This document shows positions 1-9,110 of a stretch of 64,000 nucleotides of DNA, in pieces. Both the position numbers and the translations under genes were made by a program. Within the stretch, counting starts at the first letter, position 1; each line of letters opens with the position of its first letter. The DNA is from Serratia rhizosphaerae (lineage in GTDB: Bacteria > Pseudomonadota > Gammaproteobacteria > Enterobacterales > Enterobacteriaceae): NCBI RefSeq assembly GCF_009817885.1, contig NZ_CP041764.1:4588001-4652000 (forward strand), read 5' to 3'. The notes beneath the pieces were generated by a model. That model made no database searches and was not told where the DNA came from. It saw nothing but the letters and a program-made list of their open reading frames with translations.

Positions 1-1041
1 GGCTGGCTGCAGCGCTACACCTTTCCGGTCGAAGGGCGCTTTTGCGACGCGGAGCATGCTGAGAATATCTCTGCATTTTTCCTGCAGCAGCTGTTGAGCA
101 ACGGCACCACCACCGCGTTGGTGTTCGCCACCGTGCATCCGCAGTCGGTCGACGCGCTGTTCACACAGGCAGCTGCGTTCAATATGCGGCTGATTGCCGG
201 CAAAGTGATGATGGACCGCCACGCGCCGGAGGCGCTGCTGGAGACGCCGGCGCAAAGTTATCAGCAAACGCGGGCGCTGATCCGCCGCTGGCACGGTAAA
301 CAGCGGCTGGGCTATGCCCTGACGCCGCGCTTTGCGCCCACCAGCTCCCCGCAGCTGCTGGCGCAGGTGCAGCGCCTGCGGCAAGAGTTTCCCGACGTCT
401 GGCTGCATACCCACCTGAGCGAAAATCGTGATGAAGTGGCCTGGGTGAAAGAACTGTTTCCGCAGCAGCGCAACTATCTGGACGTTTACCATCAATACGG
501 GCTGACCGGTGAGAAAAGCGTCTTCGCCCACTGCCTGCATCTGGAAGACGCCGAATGGCAGTGCCTGTGCGATACCCGCTCATCGATCGCCTTTTGCCCG
601 ACCTCCAACCTGTTTCTCGGCAGCGGGCTGTTTAAGCTGCAGCAGGCCTGGCGGCGGAAGGTCCGGCTGGGCATCGGCAGCGACGTCGGGGCCGGCACCA
701 CCTTTAATATGCTGCAGACGCTGGGGGAAGCCTACAAAGTGGCGCAGTTACAGGATTACAAACTGGCAGCCGGCGAAGCCTTCTATCACGCCACGCTGGG
801 CGGCGCGCGCGCGTTGGCGCTGGACAGCCATATCGGCAACTTTGACGTCGGTAAAGAGGCGGATTTTGTGGTGCTCGATCCGGCGGTCTCGCCGCTGCAA
901 CAGCTGCGCTACGCCAACAGCCGCACGCTGGATGAAGTGCTGTTTATGCTGATGACGCTCGGTGATGACCGCAACGTGTATCGCACCTATGTAGACGGCA
1001 AAGTAGTGTTTCAGGCGCCGCAGCGGCAGGAGGCGGCATGA
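1..1041 (+). CDS. guaD: Guanine deaminase (5' end outside window)
   Basis: Zn-dependent amidohydrolase that converts guanine to xanthine, feeding the xanthine dehydrogenase genes directly downstream. The reading frame is open from base 1 (GWLQRYTFPVEGRF...), so the true start and the N-terminal HxH metal motif lie upstream of the window. Visible family segments are NGTTTALVFATVH, the HTHLSENRDE motif with metal-ligand histidine, FAHCLHLED, PTSNLFLGSG and GSDVGAGTTFNML near the catalytic aspartate. The C-terminus (EADFVVLDP...) is typical of the composite domain. The stop overlaps the xdhA start (ATGA), showing translational coupling. Confident in the family; the gene is partial. Confidence 0.93.
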   Translation, partial: GWLQRYTFPVEGRFCDAEHAENISAFFLQQLLSNGTTTALVFATVHPQSVDALFTQAAAFNMRLIAGKVMMDRHAPEALLETPAQSYQQTRALIRRWHGKQRLGYALTPRFAPTSSPQLLAQVQRLRQEFPDVWLHTHLSENRDEVAWVKELFPQQRNYLDVYHQYGLTGEKSVFAHCLHLEDAEWQCLCDTRSSIAFCPTSNLFLGSGLFKLQQAWRRKVRLGIGSDVGAGTTFNMLQTLGEAYKVAQLQDYKLAAGEAFYHATLGGARALALDSHIGNFDVGKEADFVVLDPAVSPLQQLRYANSRTLDEVLFMLMTLGDDRNVYRTYVDGKVVFQAPQRQEAA

Positions 1042-2462
1042 TCCAGTTTCTGCTGAACGATACGCTGAAAAGCGAACGGCTCGATCCTAATACCACGGTA
1101 TTGCAGTATCTGCGCCGCCATCTGCGCCGCTGCGGCAGCAAAGAGGGCTGCGCCTCCGGCGACTGCGGCGCCTGCACCGTGGTGCTGGCAGAGGCCGACG
1201 GCGAGCGGCTGCGCTACCGCAGCGTCAACGCCTGCCTGACGTTTGTCAGCGCGCTGCATGGCAAACAGCTGCTGACCGTTGAGGATCTGCGCCATCAGGG
1301 GCGGCTGCATGCGGTGCAGCAGGCGATGGTGGACTGCCATGGCTCACAGTGCGGCTTTTGCACGCCGGGATTTGTGATGTCGCTGTTTTGCCTGCAAAAG
1401 AACAGCGACGGCTATCAGCGTGAGCAGGCTTTGCAGGCGCTGGCGGGCAACCTGTGCCGCTGTACCGGCTATCGGCCGATCGTCGCGGCGGCGCAGCAGG
1501 CGTGTACGGCAAAAACGCCGGATCAGTTCGACGCCCGACAGGCGGAGACGCTGGCGCGCCTGCGCCAGATCCCCGCCGCAGACGAGTCGACCGGCGACGG
1601 CAAACGCTGCCTGATGCCGCAAACGCTGGATCAGCTGGCGCAATGGTATGTGCAGCATCCGCAGGCGAAATTACTGGCCGGCGGCACCGATCTGGCGCTG
1701 GAAGTGACGCAACGCCACCAGGATCTGCCGCTGACCATCGCCATCGGCCAGCTTGCCGAACTGCGGCAGATTGAACGGGGCGCGCAGTTACGCATTGGTG
1801 CCGGCGTGACGCTGAGCGAACTTTACCGCGCGCTGGGGCAGGAGCATCCGGCGCTGGGGGCGCTGCTGCAGCGTTTTGCATCGCAGCAAATCCGCAATCA
1901 GGGCACGCTGGGGGGCAATATCGCCAATGCCTCCCCGATCGGCGACGGCGCGCCGCTGTTGCTGGCGCTGGATGCGGTACTGACGCTGCGCTGCGGTGCC
2001 CAGCGGCGTGAACTGCCGCTGGACGCCTTCTTTCTCGCCTACCGGCAGACGGCGCTGCAGCCGGGGGAATTTATCGAAAGCATCCAGCTGCCGGCGTCGA
2101 TCCCGGCGGATTTCCGCATCTGGAAAGTCTCCAAACGGTTGGAGGATGATATTTCCGCAGTGTGCGGCGCGTTTAACCTGCAGATTGAAGACGGCAGGGT
2201 GCGCTCTACGCGCATCGCCTTCGGCGGCATGGCCGCCACGGCGAAACGGGCGGTCGCCTGCGAGCAGGCGCTGCTTGGCGCGCGTTGGGAGCACGCCAGC
2301 GTGGAGCGGGCGGCACAGGCGCTGACGCAGGATTTCACCCCGCTCAGCGACTTTCGCGCCAGCGGCGCCTACCGCATGTTGGTGGCGCAAAATTTGCTGC
2401 GCCGCTATTTCATCGCGCTGAGCGCGCCGGCCACCGTTATTGAGGTAACCAGCCATGAGTAA
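1038..2462 (+). CDS. xdhA: Xanthine dehydrogenase small subunit (2Fe-2S and FAD)
   Basis: Electron-transfer subunit of bacterial xanthine dehydrogenase, which oxidises hypoxanthine and xanthine to urate. The N-terminus (about 1-160) is a two-cluster [2Fe-2S] domain: CGSKEGCASGDCGAC at residues 32-46, then CHGSQCGFCTPG and CRCTGYRP. From about residue 190 comes an FAD-binding domain of the CODH medium-subunit type (LAGGTDLALEV; GTLGGNIANASPIGDGAPLLL). A length of 474 aa fits the fused FeS-FAD form of Gammaproteobacteria. It overlaps guaD by 4 bp and xdhB by 8 bp, so the genes form one operon. A G6 tract at 1910-1915 is in frame here. Confidence 0.95.
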   Translation: MIQFLLNDTLKSERLDPNTTVLQYLRRHLRRCGSKEGCASGDCGACTVVLAEADGERLRYRSVNACLTFVSALHGKQLLTVEDLRHQGRLHAVQQAMVDCHGSQCGFCTPGFVMSLFCLQKNSDGYQREQALQALAGNLCRCTGYRPIVAAAQQACTAKTPDQFDARQAETLARLRQIPAADESTGDGKRCLMPQTLDQLAQWYVQHPQAKLLAGGTDLALEVTQRHQDLPLTIAIGQLAELRQIERGAQLRIGAGVTLSELYRALGQEHPALGALLQRFASQQIRNQGTLGGNIANASPIGDGAPLLLALDAVLTLRCGAQRRELPLDAFFLAYRQTALQPGEFIESIQLPASIPADFRIWKVSKRLEDDISAVCGAFNLQIEDGRVRSTRIAFGGMAATAKRAVACEQALLGARWEHASVERAAQALTQDFTPLSDFRASGAYRMLVAQNLLRRYFIALSAPATVIEVTSHE

Positions 2463-4857
2463 GCGACCCCAACCAGAACGCAGCCAGGCCGAGCTGGCCG
2501 CACAGTTTGGCCAGCCGCTGCGCGGCGGCGTCGGACGTAGCCAGAAGCACGAGAGTGCCGATAAGCACGTCAGCGGCGAGGCGCAATACATTGATGACCA
2601 GCTGGAGTATCCGCGGCAGCTGCATCTGGCTGCACGGCTGAGCGAGCGTGCACATGCGAAGATTGAGGCGCTGGACTGCGCCGCCTGCGCGCAGTTTCCC
2701 GGCGTGGTGCGGGTGATGACCTGGCAGGACGTACCGGGAGAGCTGGATATCGCCGCGCTGACCGCAGGCGATCCGCTGATGGCCAAAGATCGGGTCGAGT
2801 ATGTCGGCCAGGTGGTGGCGGTAGTGGCGGCGGAAGATGAGGAAACCGCCTGGCGCGCGGCGCAGGCGATCGTCATCGACTATCAGGATCTGCCGGCGCG
2901 CCTGGACGTTGAACAGTCATACCGCAACGGCTGGCTGGTCGAGGAGAGCCATCGCCACCGTCGCGGCGACGCGGAGGCGGCGTTGGCGCGTGCGCCACAC
3001 CGGCTGCAGGGCGAGCTGCGCATCGGCGGCCAGGAGCATTTCTATCTGGAAACCCAGATTTCTGCGGTGGTGCCCGGCGAGGACGGCAGTATGCGGGTCT
3101 CTTCCTCTACCCAGAACCCGAGTGAGGTGCAGAAACTGGTGGCCTCGGTGCTGGCGCTGCCGCTGCATAAAGTAACGGTCGACACCCGGCGGATGGGCGG
3201 CGGCTTCGGCGGTAAAGAGACGCAGGCCGCCGGGCCGGCGTGCCTGTGCGCACTGGCGGCGCACCTGACCGGCCGGCCGGCGAAGATGCGCCTTAACCGC
3301 CGTGACGACATGATGATCACCGGCAAACGTCACCCGTTCTACATTCACTACGACGTGGGGTTTGACGACAGTGGCCTGTTGAGCGGTATCAACATCGACC
3401 TGGCGGGCAACTGCGGCTATTCGCTCGACCTGTCCGGTTCGATCGTCGATCGGGCGATGTTCCACGCCGATAACGCCTATTTCCTGCAGGATGTGGTGAT
3501 AACCGGCCACCGCTGCCAGACCCATACCGCGTCGAATACCGCCTATCGCGGCTTCGGCGGCCCGCAGGGCATGATGGCGATCGAGAACATTATGGACGTT
3601 ATTGCCCGCCACCTGGCGCTGGATCCGCTGGCGGTGCGGAAAACCAACTACTACCGGCAGAAAACGCGCAATGTGACCCATTATCAGCAGCCGGTCGGCC
3701 AGAACCTGCTGGCGGAGATTACCCGGCGGCTGGAACACAGCGCCGACTACCGGGCGCGCCGCGCGGCGGTGCGGGCGTTCAATGCGCGCAGCCCGCTGCT
3801 GAAAAAGGGGCTGGCGCTGACGCCGGTGAAATTCGGCATTTCATTTACCGCCAGCTTCCTCAATCAGGCCGGGGCGCTGCTGCTGATCTATACCGACGGC
3901 AGCATGCAGCTTAATCACGGCGGCACGGAGATGGGTCAGGGTCTGAACACCAAGGTGGCGCAGGTTGTGGCCGAAGTGTTCCAGGTGGATATTGCGCGGA
4001 TTCAGATCACCGCCACCGATACCGGTAAAGTGCCGAACACCTCGCCGACGGCGGCGTCGTCCGGCACCGATCTGAACGGCAAAGCGGCGGAAAACGCCGC
4101 GCTGACCATTAAACAGCGGCTGATCGACATGCTGGTCAAACAGCACCAGGTGCCGGCGCGGCAGGTGGCGTTCAGCAACGGCCAGGTGCGGGTCGGCGAG
4201 CGCTACTTCAGTTTTGAACAGGTCGTCCAGCAGGCCTACCTGAACCAGATTTCGCTGTCCAGCACCGGCTATTACCGCACGCCGAAGATTTTCTACGATC
4301 GCGAGGCCGGCGCCGGAAATCCCTTCTATTACTTCGCCTATGGCGCGGCCTGTTCCGAAGTATTGATCGACACCCTGACCGGCGAGTATCAGCTGCTGCG
4401 CGCTGATATCCTGCATGACGTCGGCGACTCGCTCAATCCGGCCATTGATATCGGGCAAATCGAAGGGGGATTTGTGCAGGGCATGGGCTGGCTGACCTGC
4501 GAGGAGCTGGTATGGGATGAACAGGGTCGGCTGCTGACCAACGGTCCGGCCAGCTACAAGATCCCGGCAATAGGTGATGTGCCGGCCGATCTGCGGGTGT
4601 CGCTGCTGGAAAACCGCCGCAACCCGCAGCAGACGGTATTCCGCTCCAAAGCGGTGGGCGAGCCGCCGTTTATGCTGGCGATTTCGGTCTGGTGCGCGAT
4701 TAAGGACGCGGTCGCCAGCCTGAGCGATTACCGGCGTCAGCCGGATATTGACGCGCCGGCTACGCCGGAGCGGGTGCTGTGGGGCGTACAGCAGATGCTT
4801 TCAGGTGACAGTGTCACCAAAAGTCTACGGGAGGGTGAAGATGGCGCACTGGATTGA
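2455..4857 (+). CDS. xdhB: Xanthine dehydrogenase molybdopterin-binding subunit
   Basis: Catalytic molybdenum subunit, 800 aa, the normal length for XdhB. It starts with the a/b-hammerhead domain (after about residue 25) followed by Mo-cofactor binding domains. Recognisable motifs are GGGFGGKE (cofactor contact), AYRGFGGPQG, HGGTEMGQGLNTK and the C-terminal KAVGEPPF, whose glutamate is the general base in the family. The start lies 8 bp inside xdhA and the end overlaps xdhC by 17 bp, which indicates coupled translation of the complex and its cofactor-insertion factor. The substrate is inferred to be xanthine/hypoxanthine from the guaD linkage. Confidence 0.96.
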   Translation: MSKRPQPERSQAELAAQFGQPLRGGVGRSQKHESADKHVSGEAQYIDDQLEYPRQLHLAARLSERAHAKIEALDCAACAQFPGVVRVMTWQDVPGELDIAALTAGDPLMAKDRVEYVGQVVAVVAAEDEETAWRAAQAIVIDYQDLPARLDVEQSYRNGWLVEESHRHRRGDAEAALARAPHRLQGELRIGGQEHFYLETQISAVVPGEDGSMRVSSSTQNPSEVQKLVASVLALPLHKVTVDTRRMGGGFGGKETQAAGPACLCALAAHLTGRPAKMRLNRRDDMMITGKRHPFYIHYDVGFDDSGLLSGINIDLAGNCGYSLDLSGSIVDRAMFHADNAYFLQDVVITGHRCQTHTASNTAYRGFGGPQGMMAIENIMDVIARHLALDPLAVRKTNYYRQKTRNVTHYQQPVGQNLLAEITRRLEHSADYRARRAAVRAFNARSPLLKKGLALTPVKFGISFTASFLNQAGALLLIYTDGSMQLNHGGTEMGQGLNTKVAQVVAEVFQVDIARIQITATDTGKVPNTSPTAASSGTDLNGKAAENAALTIKQRLIDMLVKQHQVPARQVAFSNGQVRVGERYFSFEQVVQQAYLNQISLSSTGYYRTPKIFYDREAGAGNPFYYFAYGAACSEVLIDTLTGEYQLLRADILHDVGDSLNPAIDIGQIEGGFVQGMGWLTCEELVWDEQGRLLTNGPASYKIPAIGDVPADLRVSLLENRRNPQQTVFRSKAVGEPPFMLAISVWCAIKDAVASLSDYRRQPDIDAPATPERVLWGVQQMLSGDSVTKSLREGEDGALD

Positions 4858-5623
4858 TGCCTTGGCCGCCCTGCGGCAGCGCGGCGAACCCTGCGTGCTG
4901 GTCACCGTGATTGATGAGCACGGCTCCACGCCGCGCAACCGCGGCGCGAAGATGCTGGTGACCGCCGGGCAGGCGCTGGACACCATCGGCGGCGGGCACC
5001 TGGAGTTTCAGGCGCTGGAAATTGCCCGCGCCATGCTGCAGCAGGGCGAGACGGCACTGCGGCTGGAGAGCTTTCCGCTGGCGGCGCGGCTGGGGCAGTG
5101 CTGCGGCGGCCACGTCCGCGTGCTGTTTGAGCCGCAGAACGCGGCACGGCCGCAGGTAGCGCTGTTCGGCGCCGGCCATGTGGGACGCGCGCTGGCGCAG
5201 ATCCTGGCGACGCTGCCGCTGCAGGTGCGCTGGTTCGACAGCCGGGTAGAACAGTTTCCGCCGCAGGTGGCCGCCAATATTTTGCCGCAGCTGTGCGAGG
5301 ATCTGCCGGAAGCGGTCGATGACTTGCCGCCGGGTTGCCTCTATATTGTGATGACCCACGATCATGGTATCGATCTGGCGCTGGCGGAGCGTATTCTTAA
5401 ACGTAACGACGCCGCCTATTTCGGGCTGATCGGTTCATTGACCAAGCGGAAGCGTTTCGAGTATCAGCTCGGTTTGCGCGGTGTAGCACCGACGGCGCTG
5501 GCGCGGATGCGCTGCCCGCTGGGGCTGGCGGACGTGAAGGGCAAACTGCCGGCGGAAATCGCCGTCGCCGTTGCCGGTGAAGTGATCGCCCATTACGCCG
5601 GCGGGCAAGAGACGCGGCGCTAA
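4841..5623 (+). CDS. xdhC: Xanthine dehydrogenase accessory protein XdhC
   Basis: Binds molybdenum cofactor, promotes its sulfuration and delivers it to XdhB. The open frame extends to 4748, but the ATG at 4841 is preferred: it follows GGGAGGG and gives MAHWIDALAALRQRGEPCVLVTV, the usual N-terminus. The protein is then 260 aa. The N-terminal XdhC/CoxI domain carries GSTPRNRGAKMLV and CCGGHVRVLFEP; the C-terminal half is a Rossmann-like domain with FGAGHVGRALAQ and FGLIGSLTKRKRF. It is the last gene of the guaD-xdhABC operon. Confidence 0.93.
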   Translation: MAHWIDALAALRQRGEPCVLVTVIDEHGSTPRNRGAKMLVTAGQALDTIGGGHLEFQALEIARAMLQQGETALRLESFPLAARLGQCCGGHVRVLFEPQNAARPQVALFGAGHVGRALAQILATLPLQVRWFDSRVEQFPPQVAANILPQLCEDLPEAVDDLPPGCLYIVMTHDHGIDLALAERILKRNDAAYFGLIGSLTKRKRFEYQLGLRGVAPTALARMRCPLGLADVKGKLPAEIAVAVAGEVIAHYAGGQETRR

Positions 5624-5719
5624 TCAGTTGTTTTTGCTGAATCTGACAACTGCGCCTAAGCTTGGGATGGCATTGGGGAAGCGTGATTCCCCGCACCCTA
5701 CATGGAGGAGTTTGAATTG

Positions 5720-7921
5720 ATGCGTTTATCCACTTTAGTGTTAGCGATGAGCATGGCATTGGGCACGCAGGCGCAGGCCGAGGAGAGCAAAACCCCCTCC
5801 GAACATGCGGCGCTGCCCAGCGGCCAGGCGAAGGAGGCGACGGTGACCGGCGAAGCCAATCAGCACGAGAACCAAAAAAGCGACAACCCGTTCTTCTACC
5901 AAAGCCGTCTGCCGTATCAGGCGCCGCCGTTCGATCAGATTAAAGAGAGCGACTACGCGCCGGCGATTGATGAGGGCATCAAACAGAAACTGGCGGAAGT
6001 GGACAAGATCGCCAATAACCCGGCCAAGGCGGATTTTGACAATACCCTGGTGGCGCTGGAAAAAACCGGCGCGCTGCTGACCCGGGTGATGAGCGTATTC
6101 GGCGCCATGACCTCCGCCAATACCAGCGACGCCCTGCAGAAACTGGATGAAGAGGTGTCACCGAAGCTGGCGGCGATGGACGACGCCATTATGCTCAACA
6201 GCAAGCTGTTTGCGCGGATTAAGGCGGTGTATGCGCAGCGTGACTCGCTGAAGCTGGATGCGGAATCCCGTCGTCTGCTGGAAGTGGCTTACCAAAGCTT
6301 TGAGCTGGCCGGCGCCAACCTGTCGGACGCCGACAAAACCAAGCTGAAGGCGCTGAACCAGGAAGCGGCGACGCTCAGCACCCAGTTCACCAATAAGCTG
6401 CTGGCGGCGGCGAAGAACGGCGCGCTGGCCATCAGCGACAAGAGCAAACTGGACGGCCTGTCCGCCGGCGAACTGGCGGCAGCGGCCCAGGCGGCCAGCG
6501 AACGCAAGCTGGATAAACAGTGGCTGCTGGTGCTGCAGAACACCACCCAGCAGCCGGATCTGCAGACCCTGAAGGATCGCGACACGCGCAAGGCGCTGTT
6601 TGACGCCTCATGGACGCGCGCCGAGAAGGGCGACGGCAACGATACCCGCCAGACCATCGCCCGGCTGGCGAAGATCCGCGCCGAGCAGGCCAAACTGTTA
6701 GGCTTCCCGGATTACGCCTCGTGGAAATTGCAAAATCAGATGGCGAAAACGCCGAAGGCGGCGCTGAGCTTTATGCGCGATATCGTGCCGGCGGCGACCG
6801 CGCGTGCGCAGCGCGAGGCGAAGGATATTCAGGCGGTGATCGACCAGCAAAAAGGCGGCTTTAAACTGGCGGCCTGGGACTGGCAATACTACGCCGAGCA
6901 AGTGCGCAAGGCGAAGTACGACCTGGATGAATCACAGATCAAACCTTACTTTGAGCTGAATAACGTGCTGAATAACGGCGTGTTCTACGCGGCTAACCTG
7001 CTGTACGGCATCACCTTTAAACAGCGTAAGGATATTCCGGTGTACCAGCCGGACGTGCGGGTGTATGAGGTGTTTGATAAGGACGGCAAATCGCTGGCGC
7101 TGTTCTATACCGACTACTTTAAGCGCGATAACAAGGGCGGCGGCGCCTGGATGAGCAACTTCGTCGAGCAGTCGAAGCTTAACGGCACCAAACCGGTGAT
7201 TTACAACGTCGCCAACTTCACCAAACCGGCGCCCGGCCAGCCGGCGCTGCTGTCGTATGACGATGTGATCACCATGTTCCATGAGTTTGGTCATGCGCTG
7301 CACGGCATCTTTGCCGATCAGGAGTACCCGAGCCTGTCCGGCACCAATACCGCGCGCGACTTCGTCGAGTTCCCGTCGCAGTTTAACGAGCACTGGGCGC
7401 GCGATCCGAAAGTTTTTGCCCACTTCGCCAAGCATTATCAGAGCGGCGAGGCGATGCCGCAGGAACTGGTCGACAAGATCAACAAGGCCGACAAGTTCAA
7501 CAAAGGCTACGACATGACCGAACTGCTGTCGGCGGCGCTGCTGGATATGCACTGGCATATGCTGAGCGCCGATCGGCCGCAGCAGGACGTCGACAAGTTT
7601 GAGGCGCAGTCGCTGCAGAAAGATAACATCGATCTCAGCTATGTACCGCCGCGCTACCGTTCCAGCTACTTCCAGCATATCTGGGGCAACGGCTATGCCG
7701 CCGGCTACTACGCCTATCTGTGGACCGAAATGCTGGCGGACGACGCTTTCCAGTGGTTCAGCGAGCACGGCGGCCTGACGGCGGAAAACGGCCAGCGCTT
7801 CCGTGATATGGTGCTGTCGCGCGGCAACAGCGAAGATCTGGAAAAACTGTATGAAACCTGGCGCGGTAAAGCGCCGAGCATTGAACCGATGTTGCTTAAT
7901 CGCGGATTAAAGGAGCAGTAA
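5720..7921 (+). CDS. dcp: Exported peptidyl-dipeptidase Dcp (M3 family)
   Basis: Zinc metallopeptidase that removes C-terminal dipeptides from oligopeptides. The M3 active-site motif HEFGH is at residues 521-525, with the downstream glutamate ligand in FVEFPSQF. The frame opens at 5702, but the ATG at 5720 is better: GGAGG lies just upstream and the first 20 residues (MRLSTLVLAMSMALGTQAQA) form a Sec signal peptide ending in AQA. A linker of about 40 polar residues follows before the conserved NPFFYQSRLPYQAPPFDQI. It is 733 aa, somewhat longer than cytosolic Dcp because of the leader and linker. It stands alone; the periplasmic location is inferred from the signal. Confidence 0.92.
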   Translation: MRLSTLVLAMSMALGTQAQAEESKTPSEHAALPSGQAKEATVTGEANQHENQKSDNPFFYQSRLPYQAPPFDQIKESDYAPAIDEGIKQKLAEVDKIANNPAKADFDNTLVALEKTGALLTRVMSVFGAMTSANTSDALQKLDEEVSPKLAAMDDAIMLNSKLFARIKAVYAQRDSLKLDAESRRLLEVAYQSFELAGANLSDADKTKLKALNQEAATLSTQFTNKLLAAAKNGALAISDKSKLDGLSAGELAAAAQAASERKLDKQWLLVLQNTTQQPDLQTLKDRDTRKALFDASWTRAEKGDGNDTRQTIARLAKIRAEQAKLLGFPDYASWKLQNQMAKTPKAALSFMRDIVPAATARAQREAKDIQAVIDQQKGGFKLAAWDWQYYAEQVRKAKYDLDESQIKPYFELNNVLNNGVFYAANLLYGITFKQRKDIPVYQPDVRVYEVFDKDGKSLALFYTDYFKRDNKGGGAWMSNFVEQSKLNGTKPVIYNVANFTKPAPGQPALLSYDDVITMFHEFGHALHGIFADQEYPSLSGTNTARDFVEFPSQFNEHWARDPKVFAHFAKHYQSGEAMPQELVDKINKADKFNKGYDMTELLSAALLDMHWHMLSADRPQQDVDKFEAQSLQKDNIDLSYVPPRYRSSYFQHIWGNGYAAGYYAYLWTEMLADDAFQWFSEHGGLTAENGQRFRDMVLSRGNSEDLEKLYETWRGKAPSIEPMLLNRGLKEQ

Positions 7922-7969
7922 TTGATTGATTAAGATCAATTAAAATATATCCCTAAAAAATAGTTTTCT

Positions 7970-7995
7970 GCCGGGAATAATATCTTATTCTCGGC
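7970..7995 (+). terminator. Candidate terminator hairpin after dcp
   Basis: An 11-bp stem (one G-T pair) around the loop TATC follows dcp by about 50 bases. Only a short T-rich stretch follows, so termination is possible but not certain. It may instead be part of the leader of the downstream LPMO gene. Confidence 0.35.
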
Positions 7996-8076
7996 GGTTT
8001 GCTAACTTTTAAATCTATTCTATCCTTTTTATGGCAGCAATTTCTGCTGCGTCTTTGGCTATAAAAAGGAAATGAC

Positions 8077-8862
8077 ATGAAAAAGAAACATCTGTACCTG
8101 GCGCTATTTTGCCTGGGCGCTCCTGCCTTGTCTTTTGCTCAGCCTGCAACTCAGATCGCCGTCGGCGAAAAATCACCCGCACCGCGTCATGGCACGCCAT
8201 CTCAACCTATTTCCCGCCAGCAACTGTGTTTTAACGGGCAGGATTATCACTGGCCGGTAGATGGTGCAAATATCAAAAACCCGGCGTGTAAAGCTGCCTA
8301 TCAGCATAACTATAATAAATACAAAGATAAGTTTGATAATGATGAGCAGCTTATCGAACAGTCTAACTATCCCTTTGTACAAAAAGATGAATTTGCCAAA
8401 CTGATACCTGATTACAATAATCTGGATAAAGTCAAAGAGGCGATCCCGGACGGACAGCTGTGTTCTGGCGGCAATATCGGCACGGAGAAAGACAGCAAGA
8501 AACCTTATCTGTGGAATGATAAATCAGGGATGGATGTTGTCGCTAACTGGACTGCCAGCGACGTTAAGTTGAATGACAACGGTGAAATAGAGGTTGTGTA
8601 TCATGCAACGGTGACGCATGACCCGAGTTTCTTCGAGGTTTATGTCTCTAATGCGGATTATAAAGCCAGCGAACGACCGTTAAAATGGAGCGATCTGACA
8701 CTGCTGAAAAAAGTCACGGATGCCAAATTAGCCGGCTCGGATTATCAATTCTCCGTACCGGCGAATAACGCCAAAGGCGAGCGCGTGCTGTTTATTCGCT
8801 GGCAGCGTATCGATCCGGCGGGGGAAGGGTTCTATAGCTGCAGTGATATAAATATTCAATAA
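8077..8862 (+). CDS. Secreted AA10 lytic polysaccharide monooxygenase with an N-terminal extension
   Basis: Copper-dependent AA10 LPMO/chitin-binding protein, closest in layout to the AA10 domain of Pseudomonas CbpD (HGxxxxPxSR start, IPDGQLCSGG, FFEVYVS, WSDL, WQRxDPAGEGFYSC). Expected copper ligands are H38 and H181, with F252 in the axial position. Residues 1-21 form a signal peptide (AxA-like SFA). Unusually, 16 residues (QPATQIAVGEKSPAPR) separate the predicted cleavage site from H38. In known AA10 enzymes this histidine must be the mature N-terminus, because its amino group completes the histidine brace. The mature protein therefore needs a second cleavage after R37, or is not an active LPMO. 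No carbohydrate-binding module is attached. A good RBS (AAGGAAA) precedes the ATG. Confidence 0.88.
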   Translation: MKKKHLYLALFCLGAPALSFAQPATQIAVGEKSPAPRHGTPSQPISRQQLCFNGQDYHWPVDGANIKNPACKAAYQHNYNKYKDKFDNDEQLIEQSNYPFVQKDEFAKLIPDYNNLDKVKEAIPDGQLCSGGNIGTEKDSKKPYLWNDKSGMDVVANWTASDVKLNDNGEIEVVYHATVTHDPSFFEVYVSNADYKASERPLKWSDLTLLKKVTDAKLAGSDYQFSVPANNAKGERVLFIRWQRIDPAGEGFYSCSDINIQ

Positions 8863-8875
8863 GCGATAATCATCG

Positions 8876-8895
8876 GGGCGAGGCGTGCTTCGCCC
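8876..8895 (+). terminator. Weak hairpin after the LPMO gene
   Basis: An 8-bp G+C-rich stem (one G-T pair) with loop CGTG lies 14 bases after the stop codon. No U-tract follows, so this is a possible rho-assisted or partial terminator only. Confidence 0.35.
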
Positions 8896-9110
8896 ATTAA
8901 AAGCAAAGCGTTACGTGAAATACAACGTAACGGCCGCGCACGTATCCAAGATTGTTCCTGAACTTAACTTTTTCAATCGGTTATCTGCGTTTTCTCTCCC
9001 GGACGTTATTGAACTGACCGCGGCGGTTGGTTATGTTGTGCGCACGCGATTTAACAGGGAATAAAGATAGAGCGGAATCTGTCTGTCGTTAATCAGGGAG
9101 ATAATCAGGG

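Noticed and set aside
1910..1915. Other G6 tracts (also 27319-27324 and 51206-51211) as possible frameshift sites.
   Set aside because: The encoded proteins stay in frame with family motifs on both sides.
1788..2876. Long minus-strand open frames across the xdh genes (also across other G+C-rich genes).
   Set aside because: They are Arg/Ala/Gln/His-rich shadows without family motifs, opposite well-recognised genes.
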